A stretch of 64,000 bases of DNA from Bubalus kerabau. Its lineage: Eukaryota > Chordata > Mammalia > Artiodactyla > Bovidae. This document shows, in pieces, positions 1 to 12,300 of the stretch (positions within the stretch are counted from its first letter, which is position 1; every line of letters starts with the position of its first letter). The translations under genes were made by a program, and so were the position numbers. The notes beneath the pieces are model-generated. The model made no database searches, was not told where the DNA came from, and saw nothing but the letters and a program-made list of their open reading frames with translations. The DNA lies in NCBI RefSeq assembly GCF_029407905.1, contig NC_073646.1:11116001-11180000 (forward strand), in the 5' to 3' direction.

Positions 1-184
1 AGGCCCTGTAATGTAGAGCTGTTAGTAAGGGTAAGAAACCGGGATGTGTGTGTGTGTTTCCTGCAACACATTAAAGCCCTGAGTCTGGAGATAGCCAGGC
101 AGAGCAAAGGGAAGGCTGTTGCAGACAGTGGGCACGACTTGAGTGAAGACCACTAGCCAAGGACATCCCGTAGAGGCCACTCAC
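1..184. other. intron after e28, no further feature
   Basis: Intronic sequence beyond the e28 donor. It holds only a short TG run (about 41-57); no exon or repeat was recognised. Confidence 0.6.
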
Positions 185-365
185 CTTCCCACTTCCACAG
201 GGTGGCCCGGGACGTGTCCTTCCACTGCAAGCCCGCCACGAAGGGCAGCCGCCCGTTGTACTGCACCTTCAGGTGTGTGCTCGTCTCCACATGGGGATGG
301 CGGAGGCTCAGGTGGTGCAGCTGCATTCGGTAATCCACCTGCCTCTCCAGCACCTGCAGCACAAA
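185..365 (-). CDS. exon e28, residues 1254-1314, last exon in window
   Basis: 181 nt, acceptor gtctccag, donor gtgagt. It reads VLERQVDYRMQLHHLSLRH and KVQYNGRLPFVAGLQWKD. It ends mid-codon with an intact donor, so the gene continues left of the window. Confidence 0.93.
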
Positions 366-3300
366 CTGGAGACCCACACCCACGACGCTAATCAGATCTG
401 GTGCTAACCACGAGGCTGCTTCCAACCTAGAACATTCCACTGGCTCTCCACTGCAGCCTGAGCTCCCTGGCTACCAGGAACTGCCCCAGCCCACCCCCAA
501 AAGAAACCCTGCACCCCTTAGCAGTCACTCCTCATTGCCTCCTTCCCATACACTCCAGAAACCTACCTTCTGTTTCTATTAATTTACCTCTTCTGGACAT
601 TTCTTACAAATAGAGTCATATAGTATGTGGCCTTTGGTGTCAGGCTTCTTTAACACGGCATGATGCTTTCAAGGTTCATCCACGTTGTAGCATGTGTCAG
701 AATTTCATTTTTTTTCTATTTAAATTCTACTTATTTTAATTGGAGGATAATTACTTTACAATGTTGTGCTGGTTTGTCATACATCAACATGAATCAGCCA
801 TAGATACACATACGTCTCCTCTCCCTTGAACCTTCTTCCCACCTCCAAATCCATTCCACCCCAGAACTTCATTCTTATTACTGAATGATATTCTATTGTA
901 TGGATAAATATATTTGTCAACTTATTCACTGATGAACATTTGGGTTGTTTCTGCTTTGGGGTTATTATGAATAAAGCTGGTATAAATGTTCACGTACAAG
1001 TTTTGTGTGGATATAAGTTTTCAATTCTCCTGAGTACCTAGGGGTAGAATTGTTGGGTCATACAGTAACTCTGTGTTTAATATTTTAAAGAAACATAAAA
1101 CTCTTTTTTTCTAAACAATCACACCATTTTATGATGCCACCAATATGAGTCTTAATTTCACGAACACTTGTTAGTTTCTTTCTTTTTTCATTTCAGCTAT
1201 TCTAATGGTGGGCTGGCTTCCCAGATGATGCTAGTGGCCAAAGAATCAAGCTGCCAATGCAGAAGACTCAAGAGACGTGGGTTCAATGCCTGGGTCGAGA
1301 TCCCTTGGAGTAGGAAACAGCACCCCACTCCAGTCTTCTTGCCCAGAAAATTCCATGGACAGAGGAGCTACACTCCATGGGGCTAAAAAGAGTCAGACAC
1401 AACCGAGCAATTGAGTGCCCCCTGCTAATGGTAGCATCTCTCTGCGGTTTTGATTCTAATTTCTCTAATGACTAATTCGCTTAAGCAACTTTTCACATAT
1501 CTATTGGCCACTTGTGTACCTTCTTTGGAGAAATATCTATTCAAATCCTTTGTTGTTTTCATGTTGAGTTGTAAGTGTTTTTTATCTATTCTGGATACAA
1601 AGCCTCTATCAGATATACGATTTGCAGATGTTTTCTTCCATTCTGTGGGTTGTTACTTCACTTTCGTGACAGTGTTCTTTGAAGACAAATTTGGGGGGGG
1701 GGGTTTCTGTTGTTTTTTAAATTTTTATTTACTTATTTTTGGCTGCACTGGGTCTTCGTTATAGCCTGTGGGCCTCTGTAGTTGTGGCACGTGGGCTTAG
1801 CTGCCCTGCGGCAAATGGGATCGTATTTCCCTGATCAGGGATTGAACCCCCATCCCCTGCATTGAAAGATGGATTCTTAACCACTGGACCTTCAAGGAAC
1901 TGCCAGGTTTTTAAGTTTGATGAAATCCAGTGTATTTTTGTTGTTATACTGTTGGGGTTGTATCTCAGAAATCCAAGGTAATAAAGATTTCCTCTTACAT
2001 TTTTTTCCTAAGAGTTTCATATCTCTTGTATTTAGGTCTATAACCTATTTGAGTTAGTTTTTATGTACGATATGAAGTAAGTGTCCAACTTTATATTCTT
2101 AAACATGACTATTCAGTTGTCCCACACCATTTGTTGAAAAGATTGTTCTTTCCCCTCTACAATTACCTTGGCACCCTTGTCGAAGATCAACTAACTGTTA
2201 AGTACAAGGGCTTATTTTTGAATTCCAGGTTCTATTCTATTGGTCTGTATCTCTATCCTTATGCCACTACCATAATACTCTTAATTACTGTAACTTTGTA
2301 GAGAGTTTTGAAATTGGGAAGAGTGAATCCTCCAAGTTTGTTCTTTTTCAAGACTGTCTTACCTACCCTGGGTCCCTTGAAATTCCCTATGAATTTTAGG
2401 ATCAGCTATTAAAAAGATAGTGCAGGTTTTGATAGGGAGAGAAAGAGATTGTTGAATCTGCAGATCAATTTAGGAAGTCTTGTAAACTTCACATTAAATA
2501 TTTCAATTCAAGTACATGAGATACCCTCCCATTTATTTGGGTTTTCTTTAGTTTTTTTAATTTATTTATTTTAATTGGAGGTTAATTACTTTACAATATT
2601 GTGGTGGTTCTTGCCATGCATTCGCATAAATCAGCCATGGGCGTACATGTGTTCCCCATGCTGAACCCCCCTCCCACCCGCCTCCCCCTCCTTTAGTTTC
2701 TTTCAACAATGTTTTGTAGTTTTTGAGAGTATTCATTTCATATTCTTTTGTTAAATTTATTCCTAAGTATTATTCTTTTTACGCTAGTGTAAATGAAATT
2801 ATTTTAATTTCTCAGGTTTTTCATTGCTAGTGTAGAGAAACACAACTAATTTTTGTATATTAATTCTATATCCTGCAACTTTGAAAAACTCATTTATGAG
2901 CACTAATAGACTTTTTTTTTTTTTTTTGGTGAGTTCATTCAGTTCATTTGCTCAGTTGTGTCTGACTCTGTGAGACTCCATGGACTGCAGCACACCAGGC
3001 TTCCCTGTCCATCACCCACTCCCAGAGCTTACTCAAACTCATGTCCATTGAGTCCGTGATGCCATCCAACCATCCCATCCTATGTTATCCCCTTCTCCTC
3101 CTGCCTTCAGTCTTTCCCAGCATCAGGGTCTTTGCTAGTGAGCCAGTTCTTTGCATCAGGTGGCCAAAATATTGGAGTTTCAGCTTCAGCATCAGTCCTT
3201 CCAATGAATATTCAGGAATGATCTCCTTTAGGATAGACTGGTTTGATCTCCTTGCAAGGGACTCTCAAGAATCTACTCCAACACCACAGTTCAAAAGCAT

Positions 3301-6300
3301 CAATTCTTCGGCGCTCAGCTTTCTTTGTAGTCCAACTCTCACATCCATACATGACTACTGGAAAAACCACAGCTTTAACTAGATGGACCTTTGTTGGCAA
3401 AGTAATGTCTCTGCTTTTTAATATGCTGTCTAGGTTGATCATAGCTTTCTTTCCAAGGAGCAAGCGTCTTTTAATTTCATGGCTGCAGTCACCATCTGCA
3501 GTGATTTTGGAGCCCCCCCCCCAAATAAAGTCTCTCACCGTTTCCATTGTTTCCCTTCTATTTGCCATGAAGTGAGGGGACCGGATGCCATGATCTTCGT
3601 TTTCTGAATGCTGAGTTTTAAGCCAACTTTTTCACTCTCCTCTTTCACTTTCATCAAGAGTCTCTTTAGTTTCTCTTTGCTTTCTGCCATAAGGGTGGTG
3701 TCATCTGCATATCTGAGGTTATTGATATTTCTCCCGGCAATCAATTCCAGCTTGTGCTTCATCCAGCCCAGCATTTCGCATGATGCACTCTGCATAAAAG
3801 TTAAATAAGCAGGGTGACAATATGCAGCCTTGACGTACTCCTTTCCCGATTTGGAACCAGTCTGTTGTTTCATGTCCAGTCCTAACTGTTGCTTCTTGAC
3901 CTGCATACAGATTTCTCAAGAGGCAGGTCAGGTGGTCTGGTATTCCCATCTCTTTCAGAATTTTCCACAATTCGTTGTGATCCACACAGTCAAAGGCTTT
4001 GGTGTAGTCAGTAAGGCAGAAATAGATGTTCCTCTGGAACTCTCTTGCTTTTTCTATGATCCAATGGAGTTGGCAATTTGATCTCTGGTTCCTCTGCCTT
4101 TTCTAACAGAAGCAGAAGATATTAAGAAGAGGTAGCAAGAATACACAGAAGAACTGTACAAAAAAGATCTTCACGACCCAGATAATCATGATGGTTACAT
4201 ATTGTCACCATAATCACTCACCTAGAGCCAGACATCCTGGAATGCGAAGTCAAGTGGTCCTTAGGAAGCATCACTATGAACAAAGCTAGTGTTCTCTGCC
4301 AGCTTGAACATCTGGAAGTTCTTGGTTCATGTACTGTTGAAGCCTGGCTTGGAGAATTTTGAGCATTACTTTACTAGCGTGTGAGATGAGTGCAATTGTG
4401 CGGTAGTTTGAGCATTCTTTGGCATTGCCTTTCTTTGGGATTGGAATGAAAACTGACCTTTTCCAGTCCTGTGGCCACTGCTGAGTTTTCCAAATTTGCT
4501 GGCATGTTGAGTGCAGCACTTTCACAGCATCATCTTTTAGGATTTGGAATAGCTCAACTGGAATTCCATCACCTCCACCAGCTTTGTTTGTAGTGATGCT
4601 TCCTAAGGCCCATTTGACTTCACATTCCAGGATGTCTGGCTTTAGGTGAGTGATCACACCATCGTGGTTATCTGGGTCATGAAGCTCTTTTTTGTATAGT
4701 TCTTTTGTGTATTCTTGCCACCTCTTCTTAATATCTTCTGCTTCTGTTAAGGTCCATACCATTTCTGTTCTTTATTGTGCCCATCTTTGCATGAAATGTT
4801 CCCTTGGTATCTGTAATTTTCTTGAAGAAATCTCTAGTCTTTCCCATTCTATTGTTTTCCTCTATTTCCTTGCATTGATCACTGAGGAAGGTGAGTTCAT
4901 TAGGGTCTTCTATTAATATATACAAGATTGGGCTTCCCAGGTGGCGCTAGTGATAAAGAATCCACCTGCCAATGCAGGAGTCACAAGAGACATGGGTTCG
5001 ATCCCTGGGTAGGGAAGATCCCCTGGAGAAGGAAATGGCAACCCACTGTAGTATTCTTGCCTGGAAAATTCCATGGACAGAGGAGCCTGGTGGGCTACAG
5101 TCCACGGGGTTGCAGAGTCAGGCATTACTGAGCGACTGACTACAACACATGTACAAGATCATGTCATCTGTAAATAGAAATAATTTTACTTATTTTCCAA
5201 TCTAAATGCCTTTCTTTACTCTTTTCTTTTTTATTTCTTTTTGGCCTAAATGTCCTAGATAGAACCTCCAGTATAATGTTAAAAAGAAGTGGTGAAAAGT
5301 AGACATCGTATCTTTTCCCTGATCTTAGGGGGAAAGCATTTAGCCTCTCACCATTAAGTATGACGTTAGCTGTGGGTTTGTCACAAAAGGCCTTTATCAG
5401 GTTGAGGAAGTGCCCTTCCACTGCTAGACTGCTGGGGTGTTGTGCCAGATACTTTTCTGCATCTTTTGAAATGATCGTGTGGCTTTTGTCCTTCATTCTA
5501 TTAACATGATATATTACATTGATGGATATTCAAATGTTAAGCCAATCTTGCATTCCTGGGATAAATCTTACTTGGTCATATTGTGTAATTCTTTTTATAG
5601 ATTGCTCAGTGGAGTTTTGGTAGTGTTTTCTTGAGGATTTTGCATCTGTATTTATAAGAGATAATGGTCTCTAGTTTTTCTTATGATGTTTTTGTCTCAT
5701 TTGGGCATCAGAATAATACTGGTTGCATAGAATGAACTGGGAAGTGTTTTCTCTTGACTGATCATTTAGTCAATTATTTTATAGTAAATTAGTTCTGGCA
5801 CAATCCGGTCCAGTCAAGAGGTGAAAAGCCTGAGGCAGACTGGACTTTGAATCCCAGTTCTGCCATAAAGTAGCTGAGAGACCTCATACAAGTCTGTTAC
5901 ACCATTTCTCTTCTATAAAGTGAGAACAAATAATACTTGCCGCACAAGGGTTAAATGAGATAATACAAAGCTCCTGACACATGGTCTGGTGATACTTTAT
6001 GACTCATCATTGACCACTCTGCCTTTCCCTCTTCTACTCACTGTCAGCTTCTTAAAGATAAAGATTACTTTATTGATTCTTGTCTCCCCAGAACCTCACA
6101 TGGCATCTGCCATACTTTGGAAGGCTTGCAGAAATGCTGCCATAAATCTCTTAATCACTTCACTAAAACCCTGGGGGCCAGATGTTTTCTAGAAATAAGA
6201 AACTTTTCCAATTTAGAACATTAATATGATGTATAAACTGCAATTATATATAGAACTCCTACCAACCAAAAGCCAAGTATACTAATTTTTTCCAAATGTC

Positions 6301-9300
6301 AAACAATATGAAAAATCAGTTCATAGAAAGGGTAATACAATGGTAGAATAAATACACAAAACAGTGTCTCCCAGCCTTAAGTCATCAGGAAATGCAAATT
6401 CAAACAACGCGATACCGTTTCCACCCACGTCAGCAATATTTTTCAGGTGCTAAAAGTACTGGGGAGAAATGGAAATTGCTCCTGTTGGGCATGGCTGGGA
6501 GGCAGGTGATGGGTCTAGACATTTTGGAGGGCAAATTGACATAAAGCCAGCAAATGAAAAAGGCCCAAATTTCCAGAAATTCTACATTGTGACATCTGCC
6601 CCAGAGACCCCCGACACATGTGCCCAGGGAGGCAAGCCCAAAGATGTTCAGGAATGCACTCTTAGAAACCACCAAGAGGGAAACGGCCTAATAAAATGCA
6701 GGACAGAAGCATATGCAACATGATGCAGGTATTTGAAAAAGATGGAGTGGACTTCTATAAGACAACAAGGGACGTCCTCTAAGATCCACTGCTAAAGAAA
6801 GCACAGCATGACGTCCCAAACAAAACTAAGTGTGCGTAACAGGGTCACAGAGCAAATATGTAGAGAAAGGTCTCCTTTCCAGGGATGCAGACCATAATTA
6901 TGGCTTTCTCCAGGCAGCTGAGGAGGGGACCAGGAACTGGGATGATAACTGTGAAAGGGAATTTGAGCCTTATTTTAAATGTTGTATTTTTTTTAACAAG
7001 AATTTATTCAAGGAGTATTGGTATCATTTAAAATCAGCTTAATACTTAGGAATGAAGTTAAGCAGGGAGGCACTGAAAGCTACAAAACTGCTGAAATTAG
7101 AAATTAGAAAAGACAAATAAATGGAAAGGCATCCTCTGTTTGTAGACTGGAAGACTTAATATAGCTAAGATTCAACAATCTGTAGACTAACAATCTAAGT
7201 CTAACAATCTATAGACTTAATGCAAGCCTTATCAAAATCTCAATGGTATTTTTTTTTTTTTTGGTAGAAATAGAAAAGTCCATCTTAAAATCCATATTGA
7301 ATCTCAAGGGAACTCCAAATAGCCAAAACAATTTTGAAAAAGAAGAACACAATGGGAGGTCTCACGAAGCTACAATAATCAAAACAGTATTTTGTGACCT
7401 AAAAGACAGACATACAACCCAATGGAATAAAATAGATTGCCCAGAAATCAGCTCACACATTTACGGTTGGGGGATAGGACAAGCTTTTCAACAAATGGTG
7501 CTGGAAAAACTGGGTATTTGATGCAAAAGAAAGAAGTTGGACCCTTATCTTACGCCATACACAGAGTTTAGCTCAAAATGGATCAAAGACCTAACTATAA
7601 AACTCTTAGAAGAAAACACGTGATTGAAAAGCTTCATGAGACTGGATTTGGCAATTGATTTATTGAACATGACACCTAAAACACAGGCAACAAAAGTGAA
7701 AATAAACATGCTGAACTATGTAAAAATTAAACCCTTTTGTGCAACAAAGATTGCTATTTATAGAGTGAAAAGGCAACCCATGGAATGGGAGAAAATATTT
7801 GCAAACCATACATCTGATAAGGGTTTAGTATCCAGGATACATTAAGAACTACAGCAACAACAACAAAATAAACAAAAACGACCTGATTCAAAAGGACTAA
7901 AGGATTTGAAAAGACATTTCTCTAAAGATGATAATTAAACAGCTAATAAGTCCATGAAAAGATGCTCAACATCATCAATCACTAGGGAAATGCAAATCTA
8001 ATCTATGAGACCCTCACACCCATTAAGATGACTACCATTAAAAAAAAAAACAAAGCCCAGAAAGAAGCATTGGTGAGGATGTGGAGGACCTGGAATCCTT
8101 GTACATGGATGGTAGGGTGGTAAAATGGTGCAACTGCTATGGAAATCACTATGACAGTTTCTCAAAATGTTAAAAGTAGGATTATTGCATGATCCAGAAA
8201 TTCTACTTCAGGGTATATACCCCCAAAGATTGGAAAGCAGGGACTCAAATAGGTATTTGAAGCCAAGTGTCCACTGATGGAATGAATGGATCAGCAAAAT
8301 GGGGTCCATCCATACAATGGAATTTCATTCAGACTTATAAACCTTGAGGACATTATGCTTAGCGAAACAGGCCAGTCACGACAAGGCAGATACTATAGGA
8401 TCCCACTTACATGAGGTACCTAGAGTCGTAAAATTCAGAGAGACAGTTAATAGAATGGTGGTTGCCAGGGGCTGGGGGAGAGGGGTGGAAAGATACTACT
8501 TAATGGGTCCAGAGTTTCAGTTCTATAAGATGAAAAAGATGGACCATGGTAACGGCCACACAACAATATGAATGAGCTTAACACTGCTGAATTGTACACC
8601 TAAAAATGGTGGACATGGTCAATTTCATGTTGTGTGTGTGTGTTAGTCTCTCAGTGGTGTCCAACTCTTTGCGACCCCATGGACTGTAGCTCACCAGGCT
8701 CCTCTGTCCATGGAATTCTCCAGGCAAGAATACTGGAGTGGGTTGCCATTTCCTTCTCCAGGGGATCTTCCTAGTCCAGATATCGAAACAGGGTCTCCTG
8801 CACTGCAGGCAGATTCTTTACCATCTGAGCCACCAGGGAAGCCTTTATGTAATGTATATTTGACCACAGAAGGAGGCCTGGTATGCTGCGATTCATGGGG
8901 TCGCAAAGAGTCGGACACGACTGAGCGACTGAACTGAACTGAAACATTTTAAAAAAACAACTGAAAAAGAAACTCAGAAAGATAACATGTGCCTTGTAAG
9001 AGCATGTTCAGAGGCTAGGCTCTCAAGTTACTCCTGATTTTCCAAAAAGAGCACACCTTCCAGGAAACCCTGCAAGTGAACCATTTCCAAAATGCATTTT
9101 TACAGCTGGAAATCTGCATTTCCCAAGCCCCCTTGCAAACCGCCGCAAGGCACACCAGCAAATGTTTAACTTCCCCAGGGACACGGGGGCCGGAGATGCC
9201 AAAGGGAAGATCTCTGGGCCTGAGTTTTAGCTCCTGCGTCCGTGTAACTGAGAACCTGCTGCCATGTGCATGCTGAGCTCCAGGGACCGGCCCTGCGGGG

Positions 9301-12300
9301 GTGCGACTCACCTCCAGGAAGTGACTGCTCAGGGCTGGGCCCGAGTCATTCTGGAAGGTGTGGAGGATGCGGAGGCGCCTCCTGTTGCGGCTGTCATCCC
9401 AGTGCTTCCCGTAGCTCGCCTCCAGCTCCCAGCGCAGGTGGCTCGAGCCTTCGTCGTGCTGCAGCTGGACCTGGGGACACACCCGCCCAGGGAGACCCCC
9501 GAGGAAGCCTTGTGTACCCAGTCCTGAGTCTCCTCGCTGCCACCCATCCCGAGATGCAAGGCTTGCTTATTTGGGGAGAGAATTCTGTAATAGGTGTGGA
9601 TTTTTTTTTTTTTTTTTGCACTGATTTTGATTTTATAAAATTTTGCATTCGAATATGATTTACTTTCATGACTATATTTCTGGCACCCTCTATCCCGAGG
9701 TAAGAAACTAGAAGGCCCCAACCCAAGCCTTATCCATGCCCTGATAAGGAGTAGAAAGAGCCAGTCCACCATGGGAAGATGACTCCTGATCTTCATATGA
9801 GCCCAAGACCTCCCCCTGCTCCACTCTCCCACAGCAGCCTCTGGTTCCCTGGACTGAATCTACAAGGATCAGGGTTCCCCACCTGGGGGCTCCTGGCACC
9901 CTTCTGCTTCCTCCTGCCTCTGAACCACAGGTTGAGGTAACACAGGCTCATCCATTCATTCAATTATTGGACACATTTTCCCTCAGCTACCAGGTAAGCG
10001 CTTCACTGCGCACTAGATAGCCAGGAAGGAAGGAGCCAGAAGCCCCGCCTTTGTGGAAGCAGTAGGTCAGAGGGAGAGGCAAACTGGAAACAAAGTAAAT
10101 TAACCAAGAAATAGCCACTTCTCCCTTTGGCTTGCCCCTCATCACTTTGGTGAACTGCCAGTTCCTTAAGCCCTCCATTTGCCCTTCAGACCCAGATCTT
10201 TGCACTTACTGTTCCCTCTGGCTATAGCACACTTCCATGGGAACAGAACTATCTCACTTTTTTACTTAAAAAGTAAAATACATTTCCACCAAAGAAGCCT
10301 TTCCTGCAGCCCCGTCCAAATTAGACTCCCCTGTGTTCGTTCAGTCTCTGCCCTGTTTATCATCCATGGCATTTATAATTCACTTGATTTGGTCCATGTC
10401 TCTTGCTCTCTGGCCCCGCACCCAGCAATGGGATGACAGAGACCAGGGGCTGCCCTGAGCACAGCTCTCCCCCAGGGTTGGGCATAGAGCAGGTGTTCAA
10501 TAAACACCAGCTGAACCAGAGGGGAGATGAGACCCAAGTTCCAATCTGTGATCCATCCCCATACATGACCTTGAGCAACTGAGCTCTCTGAGGCTGGGTT
10601 CAGGGTGCTCACCCACCACTTCCCTGACCCTGGGGGCTCTCTCCAGACCCCCTCAACTGGCTCAAGCACCCACCTTGTGACTGAAAGCTGGGATCTGCGT
10701 GCAGTGGAGTTTGTGGTTCAGCTCCAGCTTGTAGGCGGCCTCTGAGCCGCTCTCTGCCCACAGCTTCTGGCTGGTGCTGCACTCCTGAGCCAGCTGCTTG
10801 GCCTGACCTGTGCGGGGCAACCCAGAGACCCTTGCCCTTCCTCTGCCAGGCAGCCCTCCATCCTCATTCTGAGCAGAGGAGCATCCGGCACAGCCCTGCT
10901 TCAGTCAGCCCTCTGGAGCTGCCTCAACTAACGTCACTCATTGGAATCTGCCAACTGGAGGTTTTAAGAGACTGATTTATGCCCAACCCCAACACACTCA
11001 GGGCTTCCCAGGTGGCTCAGACGGTAAAGAATCCACCTGCAATGCGGGAGACCTGGGCTCAGTGCCTGGGTTGGGAAGATCCCCTGGAGAAGGGCATGGC
11101 AACCCACTCCAATATCCTTGCCTAGAGAATCTCCATGGAAAAAGGAGCCTGGTGGGCTACACTTTATGGGGCCACAAAGAGTCAGACACGAATGAGCAAC
11201 TAAGCAATGCACCAATACACATACTCAGAGTTTTTCTTGTTTTAACGGGCAGGGACTTAGCTCCATTCAAAACTAATAGAGTGACTCTTTAGCTAAGGAG
11301 CTATACGGTAAGGCCAAAACACCCCAGGTGACATCGGCACCTAAGCCCTCGGAGCCACCGCCCCAGGAAAGGGCACAAGTCCAGCCACTCCCCAGCTCGC
11401 CCCCCACCAGCACACAGGCATACCCCGGAGGCCATACTTGATCCTCAGGTAGCTGGTCCAGAGGTGGCCCAGCCGCTGCAGCTGGCCCAGGGCACGCAGC
11501 CCCACAAGCCCCGGCACAAAGAGCTCACCACCCAGGGACACCACCTGCAGCCCGTCCTTCACCTTCTTCTCCAGCAGCGCTGTGGGGAGAGCGGGTGGAG
11601 AGAGGGCAGGTACAGTGTGGTCATGAGCCGTGCCCCAGGGACTGGCCCTCAACCCCAGGGTGCCAGGTGAGGAAAGGATGGGGGAGCAGCCCAGGGGGTC
11701 CTGGTAGAACCAATGTCTGAGTCTCTACCAAGGACCGTTGACATCAGGGCCGCTGATAGCATTTTCACTGTCCAGCTGGCAACCCCAAAAATCACTTTTG
11801 TGGGTTCAGACCAAAAGGTTTTAAATAAAGTAGAATAAGACAAAACGGGATCAGACAGATAAGAAATGACAGTGTGTCAAGGGTCGTTAGGTAAATTTCA
11901 CTTTCTGAAACTTGTTTCTGCTACACATGTAGCCTGATCACAGGAATAGCCATGATGGTTAAGACTATCACAAATACACAGGCCAGCTGGTCACCAGGGC
12001 CAGCCACTCACATCACTCCCTCAGAATTTCCCAGAACACCCCACGAGGAGCACCGCTGGGAGGGCTCCACGCCAGCTTCAGCACCAGGGCCGGCGCCTGG
12101 TCAGGTGGGTGGGTATCCAGGCCAGGTTGTGTATTCAAGATCCAAACAGCGCCCCATGCAATTTGGGTCAAAAATGCAAAACGTGTTTTTACATATCCTG
12201 TAATACGTCATGTGGGTCGGAACCCAGACAGTCCAAAAGGTGCTGGTTTATGGTTCATGGGGCCAGTTGAGCACATTGGGGACCGAGGCAGAGGCTGCAA

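Larger units (their letters stand above)
590..2927 (-). mobile_element. old L1 LINE, minus strand, left part (interrupted)
   Basis: 3'UTR and 3' ORF2 sequence of an old L1, read on minus, with typical stretches near 600-700, 880-1100, 1450-1690, 1910-2550 and 2700-2910. It is broken by a Bov-tA (1210-1414), a CHR SINE (1700-1905) and ruminant L1 3'-end pieces (about 715-840 and 2550-2700). It continues beyond the BovB insertion at 4890. Confidence 0.8.

Noticed and set aside
3535..4762. Reverse transcriptase open frames as host genes
   Set aside because: They are pieces of a truncated, frameshifted BovB element.
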